Shown: positions 13,789 through 28,240 of the stretch, one piece after another
How the letters are laid out: every line of letters begins with the position of its first letter
Numbering within the stretch: the stretch's first letter is position 1
NCBI GenBank assembly: GCA_024362935.1
Contig: JANCRA010000004.1
Coordinates: 19,879,621 to 19,943,620 of the forward strand
From: Setophaga petechia
Taxonomy: Eukaryota > Chordata > Aves > Passeriformes > Parulidae
DNA length: 64,000 nucleotides
Reading direction: 5' to 3'
Notes under the pieces: generated by a model
Database searches by the model: none
What the model was told of the DNA's origin: nothing
The model's input: only the letters and a program-made list of their open reading frames with translations
Translations under genes and position numbers: made by a program

Positions 13789-13914
13789 CTTTGAAAATAC
13801 TAAAAGCAGATACCAACACACAAGCTCCTGTCAGCTTTGTCAAGAGGATAGTGATGTGATGTGGAATGAACTGGCTTTTTTCAAAAGGGAGAACAAAAAG
13901 CTGCTGATTGAGAA
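13789..13914 (+). CDS. CNTLN: CNTLN exon C (QEDSD.WNELA.FKREN segment)
   Basis: 126 nt, phase 2 in and phase 2 out, so it completes the split codon left by the previous exon and leaves AA for the next. The first part encodes a short variable stretch with SSCQLC. It then reads QEDSDVMWNELAFFKREN, which is the highly conserved centlein block, ending LLIE plus a split Lys. I chose the acceptor at 13788 (tttttaactcataaacag) because it has a pyrimidine tract and gives a linker length close to the mammalian one. A weaker AG at 13809 would give an exon 21 nt shorter in the same frame. The donor is gagaa|gtgagt. No lesion is seen. Confidence 0.9.
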
Positions 13915-16188
13915 GTGAGTTGGTTTCTTAAATGGTGTTTAAGAAACATACTGGTTTTTTTCTGACGTGCTTTACAGGCCATACAAGAGGAATTCCTTGC
14001 AAAATTCCATTATAAAAGCATCTACCAAAAGCAGAAAAGGAAAACATCAGCTCTTTTTTTTTTTCTTCCTTCTCTCTCCCCCTTAAATCAGTGACAAGTT
14101 ACAAGTTTGCCAGCACTAACAGAAACTGTATTCCGTGATCTAGGGATTGTGTTAATTAATGTGGCTCTCATCTGTTGGAGGTGTCGCTCTTCATTAGCCT
14201 GTATTTTACACACTGCCGTGCTTCATTTTTGGAATGAGGTGGTGAGGGGATAACCTAGCCAGCCATCCTTGTTTGATCTCTGTGATACATACGCAATGCA
14301 GAATGCCTCAGCTCTCTTGGTTCCCTGCCCTGTCCTGCTAATCCCAGCTGAGCTCATTATGGTGTAGCCTTGCTGCTACTCCTGGAGCCAGAGCTGTCCA
14401 AGCTAATTACTGGTAGCAGCAGAGCTGCCTGTTAAGGGTCTGGTGTGGATCTGCTAACATGGTCCTTGGTAGTGACCTGCAAAAAGCACGAGGGAGTTGC
14501 TCTCTTTCTTGCTGTGCACAGCCTGTCCTTTGGGTTTAGTGCTGATCCCTTCACACAGCTCTTTCAGCTGTAGTAAGTGTAAAACTTGGTGAAGGAAACT
14601 CTTACTTTAGAAAACATACAGTTTGCTGCTTTGATCTCATAATTCATAGGCTATTACACTCAGCCAGGCAAAGTAAAAAAATGTCCTTTTATACTAGACA
14701 AAAGGAAGTTGGTATGGTATAATTAGCCCTTTGCCGTGATTTAACAGTTTCTCTAAGTGACTATGATTTTTTGTTTTAATTTAAGAATCAAGACATCATA
14801 GAAAGTTTTATTCAGACTTTGTTTTTTGTCCACATTAAAAAAAAGTGTTTTCCCAATGGATCACAATATAAGCCAATTTTGTGGCAGTACCATGAAGGCT
14901 GCTATCACAGAATTTCAATAGCAGCAAATTGTTTTGTTCTGTGTAAGTCCTTGTGTCGACCATAATCTCCATTGGTGTATTATAGGCAGTGTTGCCAGTA
15001 GCTGTGTTACATGGGTGATTCTTATATCTACCAGGTAAAATTGTGTGCTTGTTCTTGTCACTTCATTGTCTTTTTTTTTTCTGCTTTGAAGCTATAACAA
15101 CAAGTTATCACATGTGATTATTTTGTGGGTTTTCATTTATTATTTTTATGTAGGAAAGAACACTTTCTTGCCATGTATGTAATTGCATACCTGGCAAGAT
15201 GTACATGTAATTCCCTTTCCCTCACTACTGAACACATTCACCACAGGCAATAGTAACTCAAGAGCAATTACATAAGCCTCTTTTTTCACACAAAGCCATG
15301 CTTATATATTGTGCATACCCTGAAGGTTGGTACAGTTGGACTGCTTTTCTAGAGTTCCTGTGCAGTCTCATTTATGGGAGCATCCTTGTTTCTTGTGTGT
15401 TGCAGATCATTGACCTTGACTAGACTGTGGTGAGGTGTCATGAGCAGACAGTTGAGCTCTTCAGGATACAGGATTTATAAGACAAAATGGATTCATAAAA
15501 GTCTGCATAGTAAGGATTTAGTAAGAAGCCAGTACAGCATTGTGTTCATTAGGGTGAACTCTTTGTGTAGATTTAGGTGCTGTTTGTTCCTTATGGGCAA
15601 TGTCACTTACTGTTGAAGTAAGGAAGAAATGAATGCATAATTGTGGGGTTTATATCTGTCTTTCTCTAATAATGGCAGTCTTTAATTTATTGAAGGAAGT
15701 CATCATTTCAGGATTTCAGCTCATTTTCTTAAGACAGTCAATACTAAATTTATTGTAATTTTAGATAAGTGGATAGAGCTTTTTTATATTGCTTCTATTG
15801 TTTTTTAAATTCTATGAATAAAGGATATGATCTATGGAGTTGTATCAGTTACTTATATGTGTAATGTTACAGGCAGTATAAGTAAATCAGATTAGCCCAT
15901 AGCTTTTGCACTTAGTTGGGTAGAACCTACTGATTGTTTTCTTAAGTACATAAACCAAAACCAATGCGCTGTTGTTGAGTGTCTGTGTAGGGATTTTACT
16001 TTGGTTTAAGTAGTTCTAACTAGACTAGTTTTATTTTACCTATTAATTTTAATAATAATTTTACCTAAATAGGTAAAATTTCTCTCTCTGACTAAACCGA
16101 AGAGTGGGTGTTTAGAAAACAGGATTTTTTGTTGTTGCTTGTTTATGCATTTAAACTGTAAGAAATACTCTACTTTACTTTACTTTAC

Positions 16189-16235
16189 TTTACATCATTA
16201 CTCTCATCGTCTGGGAGATGGAGTAATGATGTAAA
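16189..16235. repeat. Short inverted repeat next to a TACTT microsatellite
   Basis: Arms of 15 bases (16189-16203 and 16221-16235) pair perfectly around a 17-base loop. The left arm begins inside the end of a (TACTT)4 tract at 16171-16193. Confidence 0.8.
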
Positions 16236-16271
16236 ATGTCTTTAATATGCACATACTTTAATCATGGTTTT

Positions 16272-16510
16272 AGCCCTTCACTGGACCCTCTCCAGGGACT
16301 CCATGACTCCCTTCTAGTGAGGAACCCAGGAATGGACACAGCAATCCAGATGTACCTCACCAAGGCTGAGTAGAGGCAGGATCACCTTGCTCAACCTGCT
16401 GGCAATGCTTTTCCTAATGCGCCACCAGGATGCACTGCTGGCTCATGGACAGCTTGCTGACCTGAAGGACTCACAGGTCACACTCCACAGAACTGCTTCA
16501 CTGCACATCC
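16272..16510 (-). mobile_element. CR1 non-LTR retrotransposon, 3' fragment
   Basis: The plus strand reads as the reverse complement of the familiar avian CR1 end. It has ctggaccctctccaggg, a stretch naming cagcaatccagatgt, ctcaccaaggctgagtagag, gatcaccttgctcaacctgc and ctgctggctcatgg. It is 5'-truncated and moderately diverged. It keeps no open reading frame and lies in an intron antisense to CNTLN. Confidence 0.85.
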
Positions 16511-19393
16511 AATTGTTCCGCTGCCTGATTGCAAGCTGGTTAATTTAAATCATTTCAGGATTTCTGTATCAAAAGTTAGTTAGCTGGAGCATGGGGGTAC
16601 CCTGTCCCTTTGGCTTTAATGTACAAACTTTAGAAACTTATAGATGACTGGATATAAACTGTTGTGAAATCTTTACAATTTTACATCTTTCATTCTGTAT
16701 TATTTTTAGGCAACCTTGTAATAGAAACCAACAACACTCAATTATTTGACAACGAATATTCTTCAGCATTAGACATGATGACATAAATTATCATTTCCGA
16801 GCTAGCTGGAAATTTGTTGTCTGTATGAGTGTTTTGTAGTTCTGCATGTCATCCATTATAGGAGGTGTGCTCTGGGTCTTCAAAGCATATGGAACCACTA
16901 CAAGCTCAGTCATATCCTTTCTCTGCTGTAGCAGCTATTTAATAAATGTTTCTGATAAGCTTTCCTTTTTTAGGAAAGCAGGACCTCATGGTTTCTGCTT
17001 TCGTTATTCCTGTAGAGCAAAAGCAACTGCTGTGTACCTGGTGTAGTGGTATGTGATCAACTAGTTGACAGGAGCCTGTCTTAGTACCAGCAGCAGCATG
17101 TGATGCCTCTTGTCTTTCTAGCTGTCAGAATGGGTATGATGGAGAAAAGTTGAATTAAATGTGTTGGAATGCTACCAGTAAAAACCACAAACATAGGCTA
17201 TATTAGTTCCCTTACTTCTTGAATGTGTGTTACCTCCCTGGTTCTTTAACTAGAGAACCTGCTGAAAAGTGTGATTTTGTTAATCTTGACCCTTTGAGGC
17301 AATAGGAGATGCCTGGTCATCAAAGACTTTTATTTTGAAACCTCTGTTGTTTTGTGAAACATCCAAATACCCCGGCAATTTTTTCTGTATTTCACTCAAT
17401 AGGTATGGCATGTAGCCGATTAGTTTGTAACAAAGTGCATTCACACTACATCAGTGTTAAAAAGTGTCGCCTGCGGACCTGCAGCATATAGCCCTTCTGA
17501 ACTGTGTGTTTTCTCTGTAAAGTAATCTTTCTGGTTATCACTTTTAGGAGTGCTGGGACAGAGCAGACGTCTTGCTAATAATTACTTGAATTTAATAGGT
17601 CAGGGCCCTTGGTTACTTTTTTCTACAGTTAGTAATTCTGTAGTTCAAAGGCATATATAGTTAAAATGATGATGTGCATGTGTTTGTTTAGGTTGTATTA
17701 GATAAAAATCTGAAATATCAGCTTTCATTCTACTTAAAGCAATTCTAACCTAAGTTCTGCAGCTAATCTTGTGGCTCTTCTGAGGGTTTTGAGAAAGTGT
17801 ATGCTTACTGACTGGACTGAGTATTGCTCTGTGAACATGAGTCAAGTCAAGTGTGAGAAGCACTACAAATAAATTAAAATGTAAGAAATCAGAAGCATTT
17901 GGTGCAATATATAGTTTCTATAAGATATTTTAAAGGACCAAAGTCAGAACTGTAAATGCCACATGAACTCATCTAGGGGCTTTTACATAATGAGCAAAAT
18001 GGCCCTTTATTTGAAGTGAATTAGCTTTTTTTCTAGGAAGCTTCCAGTTACATTTTCACCAAGCACTCTATCAACTGTTTTTCACTGAGAAGATTCCATC
18101 AAGAATAAGGAGATTGATGCTTTTTAATTGTTAAGCTTGTCTCTAGAGCATTTCTTACCTGTGTCCACCAGATCTTGTAATTTTCTGCTTCCTAGCTAAC
18201 AGAAAAATTTGAGGTCATAGTGTGGTCTTTTATATCAGATGTGTTTGTGTTTTTCCTTTGTTCCTTCATATTTAATCAGACATGTCTTGAACTTCAGTGC
18301 CTTCTCATATGTGATTGAATTGTGTCATATTAAAATCAGAAGTCATGCTGCTAAACATTTTTTTTCATAATATAGAAGCAGATAAATGCAGAATTAAAGT
18401 TGCATTAATGATAAGACTTGGGCATTGTCAGGAACAAAAATAGCAGAGACATGGTGGAGAAAGTTAAGGACTCTGTGTTAGCTTCCCTTTGTATTGTTGC
18501 TTGCACAGAGCTGTTGGATCAGAGTGAGTTCTGATTTTAGAGTAGATTATTTGGTTTAGAAACTAATTGTTGTACAGATGGTAACCATACAACCTGCTGA
18601 AGAACTGTCTTTTTCTTATTCCTCTGTCTGGCCTTGACTAAAGGTCTTCATCATTTAGATGGAAATGTCTGATTTATTAGTCTTACAGATATTCATGCAC
18701 GTATAAAAACAAAGAACTACTAAATGTGTCATATTAAGCTGTACAGAATGTTCATAGAAGAAGCCTGTGAACTTACAGTCAGTAATACCAAAGCACACTG
18801 ATTGCTGCTAACATGTCAGATTGCCATTTTAAGAGAATAAGGAATGAGTAATGAAAATAAGTTTCTCTACAGTACCTTCTGTGAAGTTCTGGGATTTCCA
18901 GTAAAGGTAGCAGTGCTTGGTACATTCTGGCAAGATTAATTGAACATACAATGCTAATTTTCCACTTACCTTTGCATAGTACTGATTTTGGAATGGGCAT
19001 TATGAATTTTCACGATTCCATGTATCTCAACTTTCATAATACCATATGGAACTTCAACAGCTGAATTTTGAAAAAAATGTAGAAACATTTATTTCAGGGA
19101 GTGCTGAATAATATAAGTAGTAAATTATTTTATAATTTTAAAATATTATTTTGTATTTTATAATATAAATGAATACTTTATAATGAAAGTTATTAAATAT
19201 TGTTTATGTATTCTTGCTTTATCTCTTAAACTCTTTCCTGAAGTGTACTGTTTTGTAATTCTAGAAGGTCAAATGTGGTGCTTAGTGGACCGTTATTATG
19301 ACCCAGCATGACTACTTAGTCCTCTTTTGTTGAATGAGGCAGAATATGCATATACATGTAAAAGTTTAGCCTATCTTAATAGGCTAAGTTAAT

Positions 19394-19423
19394 GCGTTTG
19401 GATCTTTTGCGTTTGGATCTTTT
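19394..19423. repeat. Exact 15-bp tandem duplication
   Basis: gcgtttggatctttt occurs twice in a row, a small replication-slippage product in intron. Confidence 0.95.
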
Positions 19424-22400
19424 TCTAATTTCTAAGGAATTCAGAATGCATTTTCTAAGAATTATTGTTGTATTTCTTTTTTTCCAAATACAATCATGTG
19501 ATTATAAACATGGAATCATCAAAATTTTCCTAAAACTCAAATACTTCAGTGGAAGAAATAAAATAAGAAATTTATTTTTATCCTTAATTTGCGTTATTAG
19601 AAACCAGCTCCACACTAACAGCAGGCTGTAGGCAAGAGCCTTTAGTGTATTGTAATATGAGGTTTATAAAGTTTAACAGGACTGATACAACAACAAAATT
19701 CTCTTGATATTCATATGATGGGTGACTTACCCTCTTCTCTGAGTTGTATTGATGGCAGTGGTACCCCAGTCTTGGCCCTTGATTTTCAATCTGTTTTGAG
19801 CTAACGACAGGTACAAACACTGTTTATGAGGCTGTTCTGATGGTCTTATTTTAAAAGAATGGAAACCTGCAAATTCGAATAATAAACATAATTCGCACAG
19901 TGTAACATTTATATTTTTGTTAAATGCTTCGTGATAAATAAGCTGGTTTTTGTGCTTCAGTGAAGCAAATTAAAGATTACTAAATGGTAGATAAAATTTT
20001 AAGCATGGGTTTCTACCATCCTTTTGCAAACTAAGGGTTATGCTGCATGTTGAAACCATCTTAGTCAGTAGCACTTCTTTGACTTTGGAGTGACGGTTGA
20101 CTTGAAATATATCTCAAAAAGCACTCTTGACAGCTATGATACTATTCACTATTTTGTTATGTGAACAGACATTGGAGTGTTGAGGGGGGAGTTGCTTTTA
20201 TCCTTTTTTTGCTCCTGAATGTGGGTAGTAAATCTGGAAGACTTTACTTAGCAACAACAGATATCTCTTCCTGCAATTTTCATCCATCCTACAAGTGACT
20301 GAATTGGGAAACAAGAATGATGAAGACACATTTCTGGGAAGTGGATGCACAAGTAAAATAGATAGCCTAAAGAATCTATGTAGTCAAATACTTCATTTCC
20401 TTGGTTAATTAAGATTGTACATTTCTTAGTGTAAACTTTAAGTTTACAATATTTTTCCTGTAAAGGAATTCCAGTAAATCATTCTGGATAATGTGAATGA
20501 TCACAGAGTGGGAGTAATGCTAGTACTTTTTGCTTTACTCTTACCTTGGTGGTGTTATCCTCAGACAAGTGTATTTTTCTTTGCTCTCTCACAGTCTATA
20601 TCAAACACCTACTCCCAGGTTTGCTCTCATTTTCCAAGGCTGTCATAAATATACAGACCAATGAAAAGAGCATATTTTCCCCTTACTGCAGGCAAATGTA
20701 CTTGAATCATAATGCTGTAGGAAGAATAATTTGCTGTGACAAATTGCTGTCAGAGTAGTATTTCACCTGTAAAAGCTGGATAAAGTTTCTGCCTGTCTTG
20801 GTTCTCCTGACTTGAAGTAATTTCAGAGTAGTAGAAAATTAAAATTAATTTTACGTTATGACATATAAGACCATTTTTGACAGCCTCTTCCTATATTTTC
20901 TATACTTTTTTACAGAAGTATGTGTAATGTGCACGTGTGTTCTACTCTAGTTTTATGGAGCAGAATTTTTACCCTTCTAAAAATAAGAAGACTAAAGAAG
21001 AGAAAGTGCAGTTCAGCTTTGCTTACCCAGATATTTCTCTGTTGATGTACTGCCTGTCTTGTCAAGCACCTTTCTTTTCTGAGGGGAAGAAAACAGAGCT
21101 GCTTCTGCTGTTCTATTTTCCTTGCAAGGATTATTAGGTTATTTAACTTAAGCTTTGGATAAGAAAAAATTCTTTGACACTATGTTGACCCGGTGTCTTT
21201 AGAACTTACTTTTTGGTTACTGTAATAAGCAATGCTGCTGTCCCTTTTTAAGGACTGTGATAAAGAGCATGCAAAGCTTGGTGAGCACTTTCTGTCTGAT
21301 TTTTTTCTTCATTTGGCTTTCCTGTCTTTTAACAGTCTTCCATGGCTCTAGAGGAAAATGGTTGTAAAGGCAATAGTTAACCTCATGGACTCAGCAAGGC
21401 TTCCCCGACTGCAGCAGCTCCTGGACTAGCCCCCTGATATCTGTCCATACCAGCAACAATATGCATTAGGAGATTGTGGTTCGTTGTGCTTATTTCTCGA
21501 AAGAGTCATCCTGCTGCAGTCTTTACAACATGTAATCCTTGGGAAGGAGTCGGTTTCCTCAGTGGGTTATTCCATCTTATGTATTCAGCTCTATTAGAAA
21601 TTAGATTCTCTGCATGGTTTTATTTTCCAGATAAAATTCCCTGGGACAAATGGGAAAAATGTCTTATGTTTGTTTGGATGTTTATTTTAGACTGCCATGA
21701 GCCTCCTGTCTTAATTCCTTTTATCTGTATGCAGGGGAGTGTAGAAGTCTCCTGCTTGTCTTACCTGCGAATGCTGAAAGCTGTTGATGAGCAATGGCTG
21801 ACTTATGGGATGTGTATTACTCAGGAGGCAATTGTTTGCTAGAGGACTAACTAGAGTCTTCTGGCAATGGGTTAACCCAGGGTCAGCAATTCTGGAGGGA
21901 AGGAGCCCTTTAAACTCATAAGTGCAGAGAGAAAGTTTATGCTGTAGTTCAGGCTGTCTTTCTAAATTACCTTTTCTTTAATGCATTGAGGCCCAAGTGC
22001 ACATGTGTACATGTACCTTAGATTTGGAGCTGTGTGAGGGCTCCTGATGGTATCTTTAGAACTGCTGACAATTAAAAATGATGAGTACTAGGATATTTTG
22101 TTCTAGCAAGAGGGTATATTTTGCATAAGCCCTGCTTATATGCAGATGGTGGCAACATTTCTCCTGTTCTAATAACTTGATAAGTAAGCAACTGTTACAA
22201 AGAATTTCTTGCTGATGCCTAGCTCTAATCTAAAAGAAATTGGAAGTAATTATTTTAGCATAACTGATTCTATAGCACAGTTTACATATGCTACCTCTTC
22301 CTATATTCAAAATAGGTAAGTATTAAAAAAAAAATAAAAAAAAAGGAGGAGTAATCAAAAGTATTATATTGTGAAAAATTGAGCCCAGACTATTGTATCA

Positions 22401-25400
22401 TACTGAAAACAGCAGATTCTATAATTGTGGATCAAGATCAGTACCTTCAAAAATGCATGTAATACCACCATAAACTATTATCTGCATAGATTTTATCTTG
22501 ATTTCTGAATGTCCTTGTTTTAATACTGCCAGGTGAGTCTGTGGCAATCATAGTTGGAGGACAAAAATGAAGCATTTGTACATAAAAGAAGATGCTGCAT
22601 GCTTTCCTGCTCTTGATGGTGCATTTTCTATATGTGTTACAAGTAAGAAAAAGTTACTTTTTTCATTAAGTTGATTGTAGTAAACAAAGGACTTTGAGGT
22701 TGTTCTCAGGATGTAAAATTACGATTAGAATTCTGACCTGCCATATTAGAAGATCCTGATAGTCTTCTAGGAAAGGCCAGTAGACTCCTCCTAATTTAGA
22801 ATGCTGATTCCTCACAAATCAAGGACTCAGTGTATTTTCCTCGGGGTTGGAAATTATTCTCTGACAACCTAGTCTAGAGTACCTAGGATTGCTGCTGCCC
22901 TGTTTCTTGTCAGCAAAGCTATCTTTAAAACTACTTTGGAGTAGATTGCATTGTCAGAAGGTCATCTTGTTTTGGAAGCAGTTAAGACAATGCTTATTGT
23001 TGACAAAGACTTACTGAAGAAATACGCTAAAATCTACCTGATATACTTAAAAGCAGGATAACCTCTTTTTGCAGAAGACTCAAGGCCATTAAGCAGTTTC
23101 AGGTGTGCATAAAACTGAAAAGCAGCACACTAGTTTCTAGGCTTTGTATGGCTTTAAGTCACTTTTCCCCCATCTGATGGGCTATCATTTAAACTTGGCA
23201 ACACTGCTAGAAAGTATAACATGTGAGTATAAATAAGAGCAAGACATTTCTTCTGGAAGAAGTAATAAATTCTGGAGCTTTTCAGTCTGCTGGTTTTTAT
23301 TACTCTTTCAACTACATTGCAAAACAAGTTGGTTTTTCGTTTTTTTCCTATCTTTTTAAAAGCTAAAAAGTCTTTGGGGGAGCTGAATAGTTATTTCAAA
23401 AACTATTTTCAATTCATCTAGTAGACAGACATAGGATTAGTGTAGTCCTTAGATTAGAAATTGCAGCCATGTATGTCACTCATAATTACATAACCTTCAT
23501 TATTGGCAAGTTTGGTATGTTGTTACTGCAAATTTTTAGGATACGTTTTCCAGGTACACAGTCTTCTTTAAGACTCCCTAAGCCTTAAATATAAACTAAT
23601 CAGGACTGTAAAGACTCCCACAGTGCAATCAGAAAAGAGTTGCTTGACATGATTTTAAAATGTTTTATATCTTTTAAATTTAAAAAGCAAGCCATAGTGA
23701 TCAAAATAAACCTCAGAAAAAACTGCATCTAGATACAGGCCAAGCGAAAATTGCAATTTCAGCATTGCAAGCTTTTAGAAATGGCTTACTGTGTTAGCAT
23801 TACCTTTTCAGATTTGAGTTTAGACTTAAAGAAAATTTATAAAAGTTGAACTCAGTGGTTACTTATTGTCTTTTGTTCTGAATTGCTGATATGTATTCCT
23901 TGTAATGAATCTCCTTTGCCTGCCATTATTTATGTTTGTGTAAATTTACAGAGTGCAACTCTAAACAGTTTTTGTATTACTTTTCAAATCCATTCAAGTT
24001 TAGTTAAGTTTTATTTTTATTTTTTCCATCAATTTATTAATGTATAAAAGCTTATTTATAGAATTCTGGCTTTTCAACACCCTGCAAGGTTTTAGCTAAT
24101 CCCTATAACAATAAAAAAGATTGTGTAAGTTGTCAAAATAGTTCACAGTATTTGATAAACGCTTTTGCAAGATTTGTATCTCATATTTCTCTATTATTTT
24201 AAAATACACCCCAGGAACTTCCATTTTTAAAAGTTGAGTTAAATAATAGAAGAGTACACAACAGAAATGTGACAAAGACAGTAAAATTCAGTAGTAGCCT
24301 TTGATTTTGTCAAGACACAAAGTGTTAAAATGTGAATTTATGACCTGGAAGTGACCAGTTAATACTCACACTTATTTGATTTGTCTTTTCTCCTGACCTA
24401 CATACCAACAAGACATACAAATGTAGTCCAGATGCATATTTTCATTGTATCCAAACCCAGTCATTCATTCTTGAATTGTAGTTCACGGGTTTAGCTTCTC
24501 TGAGTCTACAGAGCAAAATTTTTTCTGTAGAAAAGTTCTTTGTTTTCCTTTTGTGATAACCACAGACTTTGTTTTGAGTTCTACATTGCTGTATATATTT
24601 CAATTTAGAACTTGACTGTTTTTGTGGTGTTGTGTATGGTTTGCTTAGCAACACTTGAGTACCTAGAAGTAGCATACTCTTCCTTTTGTATGGAGGTTTT
24701 ATCTTTAAATAAACTTTAGTTTCTGGTTCTTCCTCATTTATTGCAAAATCCTTAGGAGTTTGAGTTTTAATACTTCTTAGTAGACATAATTTTGAGATTG
24801 TGTTAATGAGATGCTGACAGAAATAACACAAATACAACCATACAGCCATAGAATTTTAAAATTTCAATTTTAAAAAGACAGATAATTGGTTCTCCTCAAA
24901 AAATGCTGATTTATAAATTTCATATGCTGTATGTATTTCCTTGCTCAAGCAAAAAGATGTATAGTGTGAAGAAGAGAACTAAAATGCGCTCTGCTTGTCA
25001 CCTGATACATTGTCATTCAGGGACTTGTGAAAGGGTAAAGTGAAAGCATCCTCCATGTTTGATGTTACTGCTTGCCAAAGCAGATAGTTGACTTCAAATT
25101 TTTGTAGGTTTATGCTTCTTCAGTTCCTTAATACACTCATTGCTGAATTGCCCTCCTGGGAAAGAAAGTTGTGCTCAAATACTCGTGCCACTTAATATTA
25201 TTAATTGGAAGTAGGAGTTGTACAGAACCTAATCTGCAATATAAACTTTCAATTTCCTTCACTTCACCTAGTGACTACTGGATTTATTAGAAGAAAAAAT
25301 TATTTGATATCCAATATAAAAAGTTTAAAGTATACTTTTTTCTTTTTTAAATCATGGTTGTAGTTATAGTAATTTTAAAAAGTGAAATCCATGGAAGATC

Positions 25401-27839
25401 CTAGGAGAAGAAAATTTGTATAAACACAGTTAAATGGATATTAACGTAAGGCATTTCTTGCCTAGTCTTGCAACATCATGAACTCTCAGTGTTTCTACTG
25501 TCAAAAGATGGAGAAGACAAATACTCATATTCACAGCTGTAGTTCCTATTTCCATGCCTGCAGTCTGCAATCAGCTTAATAACACTTCAGACAGAAACTA
25601 GTTTCCCATTGTTGAAATATCTCAAAAGACTCTATCTCTCAGTCTCAGGTTGTGTCTTGTATCGTTTCAGATGACACAAACATAATGCCCTTTGCTCAGC
25701 ACTTGCTAAATCAAATGTAATGATCAGAGAAATTTCCTTTTCACTTAGGACCTAGCCATGACACATTTCTTCTTTTGATTGTTTGATGTGTTCATTGGAA
25801 GTGAATGATGCAAAAACTGGTGCAGTTAATCCACTGAACATACGCTTAATATAATAACAGCAAATATTAGCTTAATCTTCTAAAATAGTTTTAGAAACTC
25901 TTGTTCATAATATCTGAAATTTGACACTGTTCTGACTCTGAGTCACTCTTCTTACTCTAAAGTTCCAGTAGGTTAGTAGTCTTCATTACCACACACAGAA
26001 CTTGATTTTGATCCTTTGAGTTGCAGGATTGCAGAGGCAATTCTTCTTTTACCCTCAGTAAATGAGGGAAGCATCTTTAGTCACTGAAATCTGTGCCGCT
26101 GGATCACGGGTGCTTTTAGATATCTAATCTGCTTCATAAAAGAGTTGTATGGGAATAGTTTAAAAGCCTGGTGGGGTAGACATAGTTTGTCAAATGTAAT
26201 CCCAGTTTTGGGTAAAAAAACACACTGAGATATTTATCTTTAGACTCACTTAAATTATTTTTTTGAGAGGAAGGGAGAATTTCAGAAAATATTTCAGTTC
26301 TTAGCTATTAAGTTGGCATGTCTGTTTGAGACAAGGAGGGAGATAATATTGTAAATGAAAGACTAGAAAGCGAGTATTTCCCCCCCACCCCTGATTTTTG
26401 CCACTGAGTTCTTATAGTATGAGTAATTTCTTTCAGTGTTGAATTATACTTTGGCAGCTTTCTATGGCTTCTTCAGTTGCCCTGAATTCCTTGACATTAC
26501 TTCTTTTTTTGAAAGTTCTTACTTGAACCTTCTCTGATGCTTCTTTCAAGTGATCTTGCTCACTTGTTCTTGAGGAATGTACCAATTATAGACCTCTGCA
26601 AAGAGCTGTGTTCTTCAAGAAGACCACTCTGCACAAAAAGTACAGGCTATGGTGCTTTTATGGTTAATTTGAGAGAACTGGACTAGATGTGTATGTCTTG
26701 TTGTAATGCATATACAGGGGTTTTTTTTTCTTCTTCTTCTTCTTTTTTACAAGTTCTAGCTAGAGTAGTGTAAAGGTTTTATTGTGTTGTTCTTTAGATT
26801 AAAAAAAGTGTGAGCAGAAATCAGTATGGTATCTGTTTCCCGATCACTTATACACGTAGAAATTTGTTCAGTGCTAACATGTTTGCCTTAAGCAGCCTAG
26901 TATTTGCATTCAAAATTAAAAAAGTTAGTGAACAGAATATTAGCAGGCTTCAGATGTTAGAAATAATAAAAGAAACCAACTAACTAACTAATTAGGATGG
27001 AAGATCTTAGGATAGGATGACAGTAATTGATTGAAAAAGGCAGGCTAAATCTGTTTTACCTTCCCAAGATCAAGAAAGTTAAACTCAGAATGTGGGTAAC
27101 AGTCCCCCCAGTGACATGCAGCTTATTCAGTTTGGTGTAGTGTGACATGTATGATTTTCTACATGGAGACATTTTATTCTGTCAGCCACAAAGAGCACAG
27201 CTCCAGAGAAATAAGAACTCACCATGAGGAACTGAGTCTCTTAAATGAGACCATGAGTGAAATATAAGAACTGCTTTCTAACTGATGTTATAATATCCTC
27301 TTGCACCAAAAATGGTCCTGGAATAAAGGAATTCTTTTCAGCATAGAAGGAAGCAGGTATTGATAGTCAGAAGTTTTCTTTCATCCTGTCATCATAAAAC
27401 ATATGGCTTACCTCTGGCCATTGTGATGCCCCTTCGCTACACTTAATATATTAACATAAATGTCTTTCTTGGAGGAGCATAAAGCAAGACACAGCCATGC
27501 TTGCCATCTCAGAAGTGCTGAATAGAATCAATTCTGTAAATTGATTACCAACTCCTGCCTATACAGCTAGCATGTAGTTAGCCTTCACCACAAAGTCATG
27601 TCACTGCTCATGTTCGTCGTATTGGTTCAAAGGACAGAATTTTTTTCTGCCAAGCTGCTTTTGAGAAAATTGGTCTTTTAAGATGTCCTCTTTCAAAGTT
27701 TATCTAAGGGGACCTTGCCTTAAGTTAACTTCATGAAGTTCCCATCAGCCATTTTTTTTCTTCCAATGAAATCTCAGTGAGCAGTGGTCCAGCCCTCTAC
27801 TGAGCTCTCAGTTGCTTCCCTTAGATTGCTATAAAGCAC

Positions 27840-28240
27840 TCTAGCATACCTTCGAGGTTGCTAATAAAGACAGTAAATAGTATTGGCTCTATAATGGATT
27901 CCTGAGGAAAGCTTTTAATTGCTAGTTACTAGTTGTACTCCATATGACAGGTCATCACCTCTTCAACCTAACAGTTCAGCCAATTTTACAGACACCTTAT
28001 CTAATTTTCAATTCTCAAACCTTTGGCAATAAAGAGATGAGAGACCATCTCAAATACCTTGCCAAATTCAAGGTGTACCCCTGCTCTCTCTTTATTCTTA
28101 CAGCCAATCATCTCTTACAGATGTAGTGAGGTTGGTAAAACAAGATTTTTCCGAAGTAAATGTGTGCTAATTGCTTTCAGTCACCTTGTCTATTTAGTGG
28201 CTGGACATTATTTCCAGGATGACTTGCTTTGTGACTTTGG
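27840..28240 (-). mobile_element. Ancient, strongly diverged CR1 fragment
   Basis: A series of short matches in the right order fits the antisense of CR1 coding and 3' sequence: gaggttgctaataaagacag, ggctctataatggattcctg, acagttcagccaattttac, ccatctcaaataccttgcc, aaattcaaggtgtac, gtgaggttggtaaaacaaga and atttccaggatgacttgctt. Divergence is high and indels are frequent, so it is much older than the copy at 16.3 kb. Two small overlapping open frames here are by-products. Confidence 0.65.

Noticed and set aside
13810..13914. Shorter version of exon C starting at the AG at 13809
   Set aside because: That AG has a purine-rich lead-in. The AG at 13788 has a pyrimidine tract and gives a protein linker length nearer to mammalian centlein. 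Both keep the same frame, so the choice is not certain.
21474..21842. 122-codon open frame on the plus strand
   Set aside because: No family resemblance and no conserved-looking pattern. A chance frame in the large intron.
24442..24849. 135-codon open frame on the minus strand
   Set aside because: Lys/Thr/Gln-rich chance translation of AT-rich sequence, with no recognisable protein or splice structure.
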